From an uncultured Clostridia bacterium (GTDB lineage: Bacteria > Bacillota > Clostridia > Peptostreptococcales > Anaerovoracaceae), in assembly GCA_945828095.1 (NCBI GenBank), contig CALZOZ010000007.1, forward strand, positions 1-50,353: 50,353 bases of DNA. Direction: 5' to 3'. The position numbers were made by a program, and so were the translations under genes. Shown piece by piece: positions 32,592-41,560 of the stretch (within the stretch, counting starts at the first letter, position 1; each line of letters starts with the position of its first letter). Below the pieces are notes generated by a model. The model did no database searches and was not told the origin of the DNA. It saw nothing but the letters and a program-made list of their open reading frames with translations.

Positions 32592-32642
32592 GTCGACCTT
32601 GGCTTACCGTTTTTCAGTGGTTTCAGCGCTCGAAAGGTCGAT
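32592..32642. repeat. Palindromic repeat, copy 2
   Basis: GTCGACCTT and AAGGTCGAT arms surround TTTTTCAGTGGTTTCAG and GCTCG, in the same order as copy 1. The copies start 191 bases apart. Confidence 0.7.
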
Positions 32643-32669
32643 TATAAGAATCGGGTCGAAACAAAATCA

Positions 32670-32698
32670 TTGTGACAAGATCCAAAAAGTAGTATAAT
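32670..32698 (+). promoter_or_regulatory. cca promoter, placed for a leaderless mRNA
   Basis: TTGTGA (32670-32675) and TATAAT (32693-32698) are separated by 17 bases. Six bases separate the -10 box from the ATG, so transcription should start at or next to the start codon. Confidence 0.7.
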
Positions 32699-32704
32699 TT
32701 TAAT

Positions 32705-34042
32705 ATGAGTAACATTGCAGAGAAAATCGCATATTTGGTAAGCCAAAAAGGCGGCAGGGCATTCTACGTCGGCGGTTTCGTGCGGGATAAAATCCTTGGC
32801 ATTGAAAACAAAGATATGGATATTGAAGTCCATGGCGTCAAGCCGGAGGTTTTGCGTGAAATACTTTCAGAGGTGGGCGAGCCTATATCCTATGGAAGCA
32901 GTTTTGGAGTCTATTCTCTTAAAGGATATGACATCGACATTGCTATGCCGCGAAAAGAGCATGCTACGGGAAAAGGACACAGGGACTTTGAAGTTTTCGT
33001 TGACCCATTTATTGGTACTGCGGAAGCTGCAAGACGCCGTGATTTCACCATGAATGCGGTAATGGAGGACGTTCTGACCGGCGAGCTTGTGGACCCTTTC
33101 GGAGGAAAGCAGGATTTGGAGAAGGGGATAATACGCCACATAGATTCCGATACTTTTGTGGAAGACCCTCTCAGAGTTTTGAGAGGAGCCCAGTTTGCAT
33201 CACGCTTCGGTTTTAATATTGCAGACGATACTTCAGACCTTTTCAGGAGTATGGATTTGTCTGCACTTTCCAGGGAAAGAGTGGAGGATGAACTTAAAAA
33301 AGCACTTCTGAAGGGAAAGGAGCCTTCGGTATTTTTTGAGGTTCTTCGCAGTGCAGACGGACTTGATGTCTGGTTTCCGGAGGTGAAGGCTCTCATAGGC
33401 ATCGAGCAGGACCCTAAGTTCCATCCGGAGGGCGATGTATGGACACATACCATGGAAGTTCTGGACAGAGCGGCCAGGTATCGGTATAAGACTAAGAATC
33501 CGTACGCCTTCATGCTGCTGGCACTTACTCACGATTTCGGTAAAGCCGTCACCACAGAGGTAGTAAATGGTCGGATACATGCATACGATCACGAGACAGA
33601 GGGACTGCCTGCAATTGAGACATTTCTTAGGAGAATCACCAACGAATCAGAGGTTATCAGCTATGTACTTAACATGGTGCCTCTTCACATGAAACCTAAT
33701 GTGGTTGCTGCTTCAAAATCAGCGGTGAAGGTGACTAACAGAATGTTTGACAGGGCAGCAGCACCTGAAGATTTAATATACTTTGCCATGTCGGATAAGC
33801 CGGTAATGTCAGGTGATAATCCCTTTACAGGAGACCCTGAGTTCCTCTTTGAGAGATATGAACTGTATGGGGAAATTATGTCAAGGCCTTATGTGACGGG
33901 CAATGATCTGATTGAAAAAGGTCTTGAGCCGGGAGAATATTTTTCTGATGTTCTGGCATATGCTCATAAGCTGCGCCTGGCGGGCACAGAAAAAGAATCC
34001 GCCCTTAAACAGACTTTAGCTTATGCCCGAAAGAGGAGGTAA
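32705..34042 (+). CDS. cca: CCA tRNA nucleotidyltransferase with HD domain
   Basis: This is a 445 aa class II polymerase-beta enzyme that adds or repairs the CCA end of t[28 protein letters not shown] (about residues 20-45) has GG-x-VRD and the catalytic D-x-[12 protein letters not shown] and [17 protein letters not shown] are the B and D motifs. [11 protein letters not shown] gives the HD phosphohydrolase motif in the C-terminal half, as in the Clostridium/E. coli-like multifunctional type. No Shine-Dalgarno sequence precedes ATG 32705, and the promoter sits directly against it. The next gene starts 3 bases after the stop. Confidence 0.92.
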   Translation: MSNIAEKIAYLVSQKGGRAFYVGGFVRDKILGIENKDMDIEVHGVKPEVLREILSEVGEPISYGSSFGVYSLKGYDIDIAMPRKEHATGKGHRDFEVFVDPFIGTAEAARRRDFTMNAVMEDVLTGELVDPFGGKQDLEKGIIRHIDSDTFVEDPLRVLRGAQFASRFGFNIADDTSDLFRSMDLSALSRERVEDELKKALLKGKEPSVFFEVLRSADGLDVWFPEVKALIGIEQDPKFHPEGDVWTHTMEVLDRAARYRYKTKNPYAFMLLALTHDFGKAVTTEVVNGRIHAYDHETEGLPAIETFLRRITNESEVISYVLNMVPLHMKPNVVAASKSAVKVTNRMFDRAAAPEDLIYFAMSDKPVMSGDNPFTGDPEFLFERYELYGEIMSRPYVTGNDLIEKGLEPGEYFSDVLAYAHKLRLAGTEKESALKQTLAYARKRR

Positions 34043-34045
34043 TTT

Positions 34046-35623
34046 ATGTTTTACGATAATAAAATATGGATTGGAGAATCCAATGGAGAAAAAATCTGCA
34101 TAGAGCCTAAGATGGTCAACCGTCACGGTCTGATTGCAGGTGCTACAGGTACAGGTAAGACCATCACCCTGAAGGTTCTGGCAGAGTCCTTCAGCGATGC
34201 GGGAGTACCTGTATTCCTGGCCGACATTAAGGGCGACCTGTCCGGAATGTGCAGACCGGGTGTTGACAGCGAGGATATGCAGAAGCGTATACAAAAATTC
34301 GGACTGGCAGAGTGCGGCTTTAACTACCACAATTACCCGGCAGTTTTTTGGGATATTTACGGCGACATGGGCATTCCTGCCCGCACTACAATTTCTGAAA
34401 TGGGACCGATACTGCTGGCAAAGCTTATGGACCTTAACGACACTCAGTCAGACATCCTGACCATCGTGTTTAAAATTGCCGATGACAGGAATCTGCTTCT
34501 AATAGATACCAAAGACCTGAAGGCTATGCTGCAGTATGTGTCTGAAAACAGTGCGGAGCTTGCTGCAGAATACGGTAACATTGCCAAACAGTCTGTGGCA
34601 GCCATATTAAGAAATGTGGTTGCGCTGGAGGCTGCAGGTGGAGAGGAATTCTTCGGGGAACCTGCCCTGAACCTGTCAGACTGGTTTTTCAGCGGTGACA
34701 TGAGCGGAAGAGGAAGCATCAATATTCTGGATTGTCGTCAGCTGGTTCATGATACAACTCTTTACTCCACTTTCCTGCTCTGGATGCTGTCAGAGCTGTT
34801 TGAAACACTGCCGGAAGTTGGCGATATGGAAAAACCACGCATGGTATTTTTCTTCGACGAGGCACATCTGCTGTTCAAGGACATTTCCAAAGCCCTTCGC
34901 AGCAAAATCGAGCAGGTTGTCAAGCTGATCCGCTCCAAGGGCGTAGGTGTTTATTTTATCACCCAGTCACCGAAGGATATTCCTGATGAAATATTAGGTC
35001 AGTTGGGAAATAAAATCCAGCATGCTTTGAGAGCATATACTCCTGCCGACGAAAAGGCGGTTAAAGCTGCAGCCCAGTCTTTCCGTGCTAATCCGGAGTT
35101 CGATACATATGAAGTGCTTACCGCAATGGGAACGGGTGAGGCTATTATTTCCGTGCTGGATGCCGACGGAATCCCGGGAGTTGTGAAAAAATGCAGAATT
35201 CTGCCGCCGCAGTCAATGATGGGACCGATTTCCGATGAGGAAAAGAAGCAGGAAATATTAAAGAACAACCTTTATCTTAAATACAAAGATGAGGTAGACC
35301 GTGACTCCGCCTATGAGTTCATGGAGCGTATGAAGAAGGAAGAAGTGACTGCGAAACAGGAACAGGCAGAAGCCGCAGCAGCAGAAAAGGCAGCATCCAG
35401 GCGTGCCGCAGCAGCAGAAAAGGCAGCGGAAAAGCAGGCAGCCGCCGCTGAAAGAGAAGCAGCAAGACGCAGAAAAAACGTGGCAAGTGCCGCAGCAAAT
35501 ACCATAGGCCGTGAACTGGGAAAGAGTCTTGGTAAGACAGTGGGCGGCGATTTCGGCAAAAAGCTGGGAGGCAATGTAGGCGCGTCGCTGGCAAGAAATA
35601 TTCTGGGAACATTTTTGAAATAG
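34046..35623 (+). CDS. HerA-like / DUF853 ATPase
   Basis: This is a 525 aa cytoplasmic P-loop protein of the DUF853 (YjgR-like) HerA/FtsK group. HGLIAGATGTGKTITLK (about residues 28-44) is Walker A, PVFLADIKGDLSGM the next strand, and MVFFFDEAHLLF Walker B, with GVGVYFITQSPKDIPD as the sensor strand. From about residue 435 a long Ala/Glu/Lys/Arg coiled coil is followed by a Gly-rich tail (GRELGKSLGKTVGGDFGKKLGG). These ATPases are predicted DNA translocases of uncertain role. AGAGGAGGT precedes ATG 34046, and coupling to cca is near-certain. Confidence 0.87.
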   Translation: MFYDNKIWIGESNGEKICIEPKMVNRHGLIAGATGTGKTITLKVLAESFSDAGVPVFLADIKGDLSGMCRPGVDSEDMQKRIQKFGLAECGFNYHNYPAVFWDIYGDMGIPARTTISEMGPILLAKLMDLNDTQSDILTIVFKIADDRNLLLIDTKDLKAMLQYVSENSAELAAEYGNIAKQSVAAILRNVVALEAAGGEEFFGEPALNLSDWFFSGDMSGRGSINILDCRQLVHDTTLYSTFLLWMLSELFETLPEVGDMEKPRMVFFFDEAHLLFKDISKALRSKIEQVVKLIRSKGVGVYFITQSPKDIPDEILGQLGNKIQHALRAYTPADEKAVKAAAQSFRANPEFDTYEVLTAMGTGEAIISVLDADGIPGVVKKCRILPPQSMMGPISDEEKKQEILKNNLYLKYKDEVDRDSAYEFMERMKKEEVTAKQEQAEAAAAEKAASRRAAAAEKAAEKQAAAAEREAARRRKNVASAAANTIGRELGKSLGKTVGGDFGKKLGGNVGASLARNILGTFLK

Positions 35624-35656
35624 AAATAGAATGAGAAAAAAGGAGTGTTAGGAAAA

Positions 35657-36973
35657 ATGGTGCAAGAAAAATATAAGAATAAAATCATGGGTGCCGAAGA
35701 GGCGGCAAAGCTGGTAAAATCAGGTGACAGGGTGTATGTGGGCACCGCCAGCAGTTTTGCATATGATATGCTGGAGGCATTATGGGATAGAAAAGATGAA
35801 CTGGAGAATGTAGCAATTCTCTGCAGCATGTCAGTAAGACCTTCACGCATGTTCAGTGCAGACCACGACGAGCATAACCCGTTCCACGTTGAAACCTTTT
35901 TCCTGGGTGCACAGGAAAGAATTGCTCACAGGAAACACGGCATGCCTCTTGAATTCACCAGCTTTCACCTGAGTCAGATTGATCTCTGGTGCAAATATGT
36001 GGGAAAGCCTGATGTGTGTTTTTTCCAGGTTTCAAGACCTGACGAAAACGATATGGTATCCTGCGGACCAAGCGGCGGCAGTATGTATACCTTTCTGGCC
36101 GAGAATGCCAGAACCATTGTGTTTGAGTGTAATGCGCAGGTTCCATACATAATGAATGGTGAAAAACATCTTTTACCTGTATCAATGGCAGATGCGGTGG
36201 TTCTGGCTGATTACCCTGTTTCTCCTCTTGCAAAGGATGAGGTGGATGAGATTTCGCAGAAAATATCTGACCTGGTAATGGAAGAAGTTCCTGACGGTGC
36301 AACAATTCAGCTGGGCCTGGGAAAGATTTCAACAGCAATCGGATATGGACTCTTGCAGAAGAATGATCTGGGTATTTTTTCGGAGCTGTTCAGCGAACCT
36401 ATGATGGAGCTGATGAGAAACGGAAATGTTACCAATAAAAACAAGGGCTTCATGGACGATATCAGCGTCTTCGCTTTCTCTATGGGGTCCAATGAGATGT
36501 ATAATTTCATGGATCACAATCCTGATCTTTACGCAGGAACATTCCCGTTCGTCAATGACCCTCGCAACATTGCAAAGAACAAGCGGATGATGTCAATAAA
36601 TACAGCTATGTCCGTGGACCTGTTCGGCCAGGTTGCTGCTGATTCCATGGGATTCACCCAGCAAAGCGCCGTCGGCGGACAGATTGACTTCGTCAAGGGT
36701 GCTCAGTGGTCCGAGGGCGGAAAGTCTATAATAGCTTTGGCATCTTCTTTCGAAAAGAACGGACAGAGACAGAGCAAAATCTGCCTCAATTTCCCGGCAG
36801 GAACTGCCGTTACAACGCCGCGCTCTGAGGTTCAGTACATCGCTACTGAATACGGCTGCGTAAATCTTAAAAAGCTGAATATGTCCGACCGTGTCCGCGC
36901 CATGATCAGCCTGGCTCATCCTGATTTCAGGGACCAGCTGAGAGATGAAGCCAAGGCACACGGCCTGATTTAA
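35657..36973 (+). CDS. Acetyl-CoA hydrolase/transferase family CoA-transferase
   Basis: This is a 438 aa cytoplasmic CoA-transferase of the cat1/4-hydroxybutyrate/butyryl-CoA:acetate class. It moves CoA between acetate and another acyl group. LVKSGDRVYVGTASS starts the N-terminal domain. In the second domain IQLGLGKISTAIGYGL is the glycine loop. ELFSEPMMELM, after GIFS, supplies the Glu expected to form the CoA thioester, and AVGGQIDFVKGAQWSEGGKSIIAL is the C-terminal signature. ATG 35657 is preferred over GTG 35645, which falls within the AAGGAG ribosome site. The substrate (butyryl-, propionyl- or 4-hydroxybutyryl-CoA) is open. Its stop codon overlaps the convergent nuclease gene. Confidence 0.87.
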   Translation: MVQEKYKNKIMGAEEAAKLVKSGDRVYVGTASSFAYDMLEALWDRKDELENVAILCSMSVRPSRMFSADHDEHNPFHVETFFLGAQERIAHRKHGMPLEFTSFHLSQIDLWCKYVGKPDVCFFQVSRPDENDMVSCGPSGGSMYTFLAENARTIVFECNAQVPYIMNGEKHLLPVSMADAVVLADYPVSPLAKDEVDEISQKISDLVMEEVPDGATIQLGLGKISTAIGYGLLQKNDLGIFSELFSEPMMELMRNGNVTNKNKGFMDDISVFAFSMGSNEMYNFMDHNPDLYAGTFPFVNDPRNIAKNKRMMSINTAMSVDLFGQVAADSMGFTQQSAVGGQIDFVKGAQWSEGGKSIIALASSFEKNGQRQSKICLNFPAGTAVTTPRSEVQYIATEYGCVNLKKLNMSDRVRAMISLAHPDFRDQLRDEAKAHGLI

Positions 36974-37719
36974 GTCGGGCGGCTGTCTCCGGTTGCGTAA
37001 TCGATTGTAATTCCCGGCTGGACATTGTAAACGAATACATTGAAGCATATGCCCTTTCCGTCGTCTTCTACGGAGAGGGCTTCCATCTGTACGCCACGGG
37101 CCACAAGTTCGTGACCTTTAAAGATGGGCGTTACGCGATAAAGCACATGATTTCCAGTGTTGCTTACATACTCTGCCACACGGTTTTCAAAAGGCAGCAT
37201 TCCTTCCGTGTTCATGTAGCGGGTGCCCGTGATCAGGTTCAGCTCGTTGGCATTTTCCCCTGTGAGCTGATAACCTATGAGGTGGCAGCGGTTGTAAAGA
37301 TATTTGCCTTCTATTAGATCATCGTATCGCACCGTGTGCCAGCCTGAGGGTTTAATCATTCCAATGGACCGGCGTTCCTCGGTGGGCATCAGGTCTCTGC
37401 CGATATTGGCGAAAGCCACACCGCAGCGGCCCAGAAGGTCAAGATCGCTGTAGCTTTCCTGTGACTTTGCAGTCATCATTTCCCGAGTGAAAGATGGTAT
37501 GTTTCCGTATATTTCAGTGTATGGTTCGCCTGAGTACTCGGGAATCTGCATCAGAATATCTTCTGCAGCTGATGTTGATGCAGAGGGAAAAACACCTGTG
37601 AACAGGTCGGGAAAGGCTTCGCTTAAAAGAAGCACAACTGCCAGCAGCAGACATGTAGAAGCGAGAGCAGTAATCGTTTTTATTCTATTTTTTATTCTCT
37701 TTTTTGATTTCCTTTTCAT
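36970..37719 (-). CDS. Membrane-anchored DNA/RNA non-specific endonuclease (EndA-like)
   Basis: This is a 249 aa protein. A basic N-terminus (KRKSKKRIKNRIK) is followed by one transmembrane helix (about 15-35), so the enzyme is outside the membrane. The nuclease part starts near residue 70 (FTREMMTAKSQESYSDLDLLGRCGVAFANIG). The core is YNRCHLIGYQLTGENANELNLITGTRYMN, where His of CHLIG is the general base and the Asn-rich segment binds Mg2+, as in EndA-type DNA-entry nucleases. The ending is complete. The gene overlaps the CoA-transferase stop by 4 bases, tail to tail, with no terminator between. Possible roles are DNA uptake or nutrient release. Confidence 0.85.
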   Translation of the reverse strand: MKRKSKKRIKNRIKTITALASTCLLLAVVLLLSEAFPDLFTGVFPSASTSAAEDILMQIPEYSGEPYTEIYGNIPSFTREMMTAKSQESYSDLDLLGRCGVAFANIGRDLMPTEERRSIGMIKPSGWHTVRYDDLIEGKYLYNRCHLIGYQLTGENANELNLITGTRYMNTEGMLPFENRVAEYVSNTGNHVLYRVTPIFKGHELVARGVQMEALSVEDDGKGICFNVFVYNVQPGITIDYATGDSRPT

Positions 37720-37812
37720 TTTAATCCAATTCCTTACCCCTATAAAAATTTTATTGTCACATTGGACATTTTAATACAAATGTCTGCCGGATGCAAATTG
37801 CCGGCGAGGACA

Positions 37813-37840
37813 TTGACATGGACAAAAATCAGGTTAAAAT
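37813..37840 (+). promoter_or_regulatory. Promoter of the YgjP-like gene, placed for a leaderless mRNA
   Basis: TTGACA (37813-37818) and TAAAAT (37835-37840) are separated by 16 bases. ATG 37847 begins after six further bases, the same geometry as at cca. Confidence 0.65.
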
Positions 37841-37846
37841 ATTGAT

Positions 37847-38440
37847 ATGAACACAAAAAGACAGGAACGCACCGTGTGCGCAGGAGAAAAAAATATAAAA
37901 TATATTCTTGAGCGTAAGCAGGTAAAGAATATTAATCTGAGAGTCAGACCTGACAGCAGCATAAAGGTATCGGCCAGTCCTCGAGTGGATGTATCGCAGA
38001 TAGACGATTTTGTGCTGAGCAAGGCAGAGTTTATATTAAAAGCACTGAAAAGATTTGAAGCCGCAGCTGAAGCAGAAGAAAAATATCAGAGGGAACTAGG
38101 CAAAGCAAAGGCGGGGCAAGAAAGTCTGCTGGCTGATCCTGCGATTTTCACTGAAATCCTCGATGAGATCTACCCGGCATTTATTCCTTACGGCATTGCA
38201 AGGCCCAAGGTCAGGATAAGAACCATGAAGAGCTGCTGGGGGTCATGCCTTGTAAACAAGGGCACAATAACTCTGAACCGCAAGCTGCTGATGCAGCCCA
38301 GGGAGTGCATAGAATACGTGGTGGTCCATGAGCTTTGCCATTTCATACATCCCAACCATTCGAAACAGTTTTACAGCTTCATGGAGCAGTTCATGCCTGA
38401 CTGGAAGGAACGAAAGGCATATTTGAACGGGAGATTTTAA
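37847..38440 (+). CDS. YgjP/DUF45-type metallopeptidase
   Basis: This is a 197 aa cytoplasmic protein. YILERKQVKNINLRVRPDSSIKVSASPR is the YgjP N-terminal strand region and TMKSCWGSCLVNKGTITLNRKL the middle signature. VVVHELCHFIHPNHSKQFY gives the zinc site HELCH with the third His in HPNH. It is related to WLM/SprT-like peptidases, and the substrate is unknown. No ribosome site is visible before ATG 37847, and the -10 box ends six bases upstream, which points to leaderless translation. It is divergent from the nuclease gene at 37719. Confidence 0.87.
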   Translation: MNTKRQERTVCAGEKNIKYILERKQVKNINLRVRPDSSIKVSASPRVDVSQIDDFVLSKAEFILKALKRFEAAAEAEEKYQRELGKAKAGQESLLADPAIFTEILDEIYPAFIPYGIARPKVRIRTMKSCWGSCLVNKGTITLNRKLLMQPRECIEYVVVHELCHFIHPNHSKQFYSFMEQFMPDWKERKAYLNGRF

Positions 38441-38463
38441 CTTTACAACCACAAGAAAAAGTG

Positions 38464-38494
38464 TTATAGTTAATATAATAAGAATTATAGTTAA
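38464..38494. promoter_or_regulatory. Paired TTATAGTTAA operators around a -10 box
   Basis: TTATAGTTAA occurs at 38464-38473 and 38485-38494, 21 bases apart (two helical turns), flanking TATAAT at 38474-38479. The downstream gene encodes an HTH protein, so autoregulation is likely. Confidence 0.6.
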
Positions 38495-38521
38495 AATCTC
38501 TTGCCAGAGGAGGAATAGTTA

Positions 38522-39550
38522 ATGAGTTTTACAAAAGAAAAACGCATTTCAATAAAACAGTATCTTTTGGAAAAAATTTTTTCAGAAGATTGCAGCCCCG
38601 CACATAAGGCGGCGGAGGCTTTTGATATTTCACTGAATACTGTTTACAGATATTTGCGCGAGCTTGAACAGCAGGGGATTATTAAGAAAAATAAAAAAAC
38701 GGAATATAGTCTTATTTCTTCAACAGAGTCTTTCGTTTTGAGCAGGGCAAAAGGAGAACTTTTAGATGAATATAAGATTAATGAAGACAAAATAGAAAAA
38801 TATACTGAAAAACTGCCGGGTAACGCAATGAGCATCTGGGATTATGCTTTCACGGAAATGATGAACAATGCCATCGACCATTCGCATGCAGACTTTGTGA
38901 CATGTTCCATAATACAGAATTATATGAACACGACAATTATTATAAAAGACGATGGCATTGGTATTTTTAAAAATATCAAGGATAATTTCGGGTTTAGGAC
39001 ACTGGATGACGCAGTGGAAGAACTGTTTAAGGGAAAGCTGACTACTAACAGTGCAAAGCACTCCGGTGAGGGAATTTTTTTTACTTCCAGGCTCATGGAT
39101 GAATTTGCAGCCATCTCTGACGGAAAGGTTTTTACTCATACAAAGTTTGAGGACCTTATACAAAGCATCGAAGAAATAGACATGCTAAAGGATTGGCAAG
39201 CTTTGAAAGGCACTGTCATTTTTATGCGTCTTTCCAATTTTACGAGGAAAAGTACGAAACAAATATTTGATATGTTTGCCGATATTGATGATGGCTTTAC
39301 AAAGACAACTATACCGGTAAAAAGTATTTTTGAAAGATATCCTGTATCAAGATCTCAGGCCAAGAGACTCTATAGAAGACTTGAAAATTTTAAAACCGTT
39401 GAACTGGATTTTGAAGGCATAGATGAAATAGGACAGGGCTTTGCTCATGAGTTGTTTGTTGTTTTTCAAAATGAGCATCCAGAGGTTGAATTAATCCCTC
39501 TCAATATGTCCGAATATGTTAAAAAGATGGTTGATCATGTAAAAAAATAA
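38522..39550 (+). CDS. HTH / GHKL-ATPase / STAS-like DUF4325 regulator
   Basis: This is a 342 aa cytoplasmic protein. Residues 8-60 are a winged helix (PAHKAAEAFDISLNTVYRYLRELEQQGIIKK). Residues about 105-230 are a GHKL ATPase: FTEMMNNAIDHSHAD is the N-box, IIIKDDGIGIF the G1 box, and HSGEGIFFTSRLMD the G2 box. Residues about 255-340 are a STAS-like DUF4325 domain (LDFEGIDEIGQGFAHELF). No phospho-acceptor His is present, so it is not a normal sensor kinase. The combination resembles an anti-sigma-like ATPase fused to its STAS partner and a DNA-binding domain. AGAGGAGGAA precedes ATG 38522. Confidence 0.85.
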   Translation: MSFTKEKRISIKQYLLEKIFSEDCSPAHKAAEAFDISLNTVYRYLRELEQQGIIKKNKKTEYSLISSTESFVLSRAKGELLDEYKINEDKIEKYTEKLPGNAMSIWDYAFTEMMNNAIDHSHADFVTCSIIQNYMNTTIIIKDDGIGIFKNIKDNFGFRTLDDAVEELFKGKLTTNSAKHSGEGIFFTSRLMDEFAAISDGKVFTHTKFEDLIQSIEEIDMLKDWQALKGTVIFMRLSNFTRKSTKQIFDMFADIDDGFTKTTIPVKSIFERYPVSRSQAKRLYRRLENFKTVELDFEGIDEIGQGFAHELFVVFQNEHPEVELIPLNMSEYVKKMVDHVKK

Positions 39551-39576
39551 TCGGCAATAAGAGAAAGGAGCCACAC

Positions 39577-40335
39577 ATGAAAATTGCAGTAATAACAGGC
39601 GCATCAAGCGGTATGGGCAAGGAGTTTGTTTTTGCCATAGATAAGGAATTTGAGCTGGACGAGATATGGGTAATAGCAAGGCGAGAAGATAAGCTTAAGG
39701 AACTGAGTGAAAAGTGCAGAGCAAAAGTCAGACCTGTAACTCTTGACCTTTCAGACAGGGAAAGCTTCGCTGCATACAAGGGCCTTCTCGAAAAGGAAAA
39801 TCCTGAAATCCATGTGCTTGTCAACGCTGCAGGCTGCGGGCTCTTCGGCACTTTCACCGAAATGGACATGGACAGGCAGCTTGATATCATCGACCTTAAC
39901 GACAGGGCACTCACTGCCATGTGTCATATGAGCATACCGTATATGCCGGAGGGCAGCCATATAATCAATCTGGCATCCAATTCATCATGGCAACCTGTTC
40001 CGTATATAAATGTTTACGGAGCATCCAAAGCCTATGTTATGAGCTTTTCGAGGGCTCTGGGTGTGGAACTTAAAGCACAGAAAATTCATGTGATGGCCGT
40101 AGCACCCGGCTGGATCAAGACCGAGTTTTTTGATCATGCCGTGCACGATGATACCATTAAATATTACGATCGTTATTACACTGCTGAGCAGGTTATAGAA
40201 AGAGCTATGAAGGATCTGAAAAAGAACAAGGCGGTATCCATTTTAGGATTTCCTGTCAGAATGCAGGTCAGAGCCGTCAAGCTTCTGCCGGTGAGCCTGG
40301 TTATGAAGACCTGGTGCAGGCAGCAGGGAAAATAA
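39577..40335 (+). CDS. Short-chain dehydrogenase/reductase
   Basis: This is a 252 aa cytoplasmic NAD(P)-dependent enzyme. VITGASSGMGKEF (about residues 5-17) is the TGxxxGxG cofactor loop, VNAAGCG the NAG-like motif, and INLASNSS with YGASKAYVMSF the catalytic Ser-Tyr-Lys. VAPGWIKTEFF follows the active site. Length and motifs are complete, but the substrate cannot be assigned. AAAGGAG precedes the ATG. whiA starts 10 bases after the stop, so they are co-transcribed. Confidence 0.9.
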   Translation: MKIAVITGASSGMGKEFVFAIDKEFELDEIWVIARREDKLKELSEKCRAKVRPVTLDLSDRESFAAYKGLLEKENPEIHVLVNAAGCGLFGTFTEMDMDRQLDIIDLNDRALTAMCHMSIPYMPEGSHIINLASNSSWQPVPYINVYGASKAYVMSFSRALGVELKAQKIHVMAVAPGWIKTEFFDHAVHDDTIKYYDRYYTAEQVIERAMKDLKKNKAVSILGFPVRMQVRAVKLLPVSLVMKTWCRQQGK

Positions 40336-40345
40336 GGAGCAGAAC

Positions 40346-41302
40346 ATGTCATTTGCATCAGAAACCAAAAACGAACTGGCAAGAATTGAGCCGGAAAAGA
40401 AATGCTGTATGCTGGCCGAAATTTCCGGATTTCTTCGCGTGGCGGGAAGTATAGGTCTTGTGGGTTTCGGAAAGTTTAAAATAATAATTACTACGGAAAA
40501 TCCTGCGGTAGCCCGTCATTATAAAAAGCTGATTCAGGACTATTTCGGCATCGAAACAAAACTGGAAATCGGTGAAGGCAAGGCTGTGGGCAAAAGCCGC
40601 GGCAGCAAGAAATTTTCCTACAGTATAACCATCGATGCCGACAACCTTTCCGAACAGATTCTGAGAGAAACGGGTATTCTTCTTATCAGGGAAGGAAACA
40701 ACTATATTTCCGACGGAATATACAGCGGCATAGTCAGAACAAAGTGCTGCAAGAAAGCATACCTCCGGGGAGTTTTTATGGGTGCAGGCACTATGAGCGA
40801 TCCGGAAAAGGGTTACGATCTGGAGTTTGTGCTGGATTCGGCCAATATGGCTTCGGACCTGAAAAAGCTGATAAACTCTTTTGTGGATCTTTCCTGCAAG
40901 GTGACTGAAAGGCGTGGCAAACATGTGGTTTACATGAAAAAGGCAGACTACATAAGTGATATGCTGGCAATTATGGGAGCTAGCAGCCAGGTTTTCAGCA
41001 TGGAGGAAACGCGTATCAAGAAGGAAATGGTCAGCTCGGCTAAACGCATGAGCAACTGCGACAGCGCCAATATGGACCGCAGCATTGAGGCATCCATGAA
41101 GCATATCGAGGCAATAAAGAAAATTGAAAGTGCGGTCGGTCTGGCCAGTCTGCCGGACAGCCTCAGAGAAGCCGCGGAGCTCAGAATAGAGCACCCCGAC
41201 ATTTCAATTTCTGCTTTAGGTGAGCTGTGCAATCCGCCTTTAAAAAAATCGGGCATAAATAAAAGACTTATGAAAATTGAAGAAATAGCTTCTAAGCTAT
41301 AA
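40346..41302 (+). CDS. whiA: DNA-binding protein WhiA
   Basis: This 318 aa protein starts MSFASETKNELARIEPEKKCCMLAEISGFLR, the WhiA N-terminus derived from a LAGLIDADG homing endonuclease. The second LAGLIDADG-like helix is KKAYLRGVFMGAGTMSDPEKGYDLEF. The C-terminal helix-turn-helix is SLPDSLREAAELRIEHPDISISALGELCNPPLKKSGINKRLMKI. In Firmicutes WhiA influences division and chromosome segregation. Here it follows an SDR gene instead of the frequent rapZ-yvcK pair, so the usual operon is not conserved. GGAG lies 7 bases before ATG 40346. Confidence 0.95.
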   Translation: MSFASETKNELARIEPEKKCCMLAEISGFLRVAGSIGLVGFGKFKIIITTENPAVARHYKKLIQDYFGIETKLEIGEGKAVGKSRGSKKFSYSITIDADNLSEQILRETGILLIREGNNYISDGIYSGIVRTKCCKKAYLRGVFMGAGTMSDPEKGYDLEFVLDSANMASDLKKLINSFVDLSCKVTERRGKHVVYMKKADYISDMLAIMGASSQVFSMEETRIKKEMVSSAKRMSNCDSANMDRSIEASMKHIEAIKKIESAVGLASLPDSLREAAELRIEHPDISISALGELCNPPLKKSGINKRLMKIEEIASKL

Positions 41303-41315
41303 TTTCAAAGATAAT

Positions 41316-41346
41316 AACAGCCGCAGCAATGCTCCGGTTGTTTTTT
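41316..41346 (+). terminator. whiA terminator
   Basis: AACAGCCG (41316-41323) pairs with CGGTTGTT (41335-41342, one G-U), followed by TTTTCTTTT. Confidence 0.75.
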
Positions 41347-41403
41347 CTTTTGGAGAATATTTTAAAAAAATGTACATATTTTGGACTTTGTTTAGTGAAA
41401 AAG

Positions 41404-41432
41404 TTGAAAAAATGTGGTATCATTAGTTATAA
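41404..41432 (+). promoter_or_regulatory. Candidate V-ATPase operon promoter
   Basis: TTGAAA (41404-41409) and TTATAA (41427-41432) are separated by 17 bases. An alternative -10, TATCAT with extended TGG, lies at 41418-41423 but has no good -35. Confidence 0.4.
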
Positions 41433-41560
41433 GGGGAAGAATTTGATTTTCGCGGATACTGAAGAAATATAAAAAAATGCAGTTGACGGTATTTTAGAGA
41501 GAAAAATTCTAACAATATAAAATAACGGATTAGAGAAATTTGAAAAAAGGAGGCGGCAGA

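Noticed and set aside
35300-35850. Minus-strand Ala/Ser/Phe-rich frame over the HerA-like gene end
   Set aside because: Produced by the Ala/Glu/Lys coiled-coil repeat on the plus strand.
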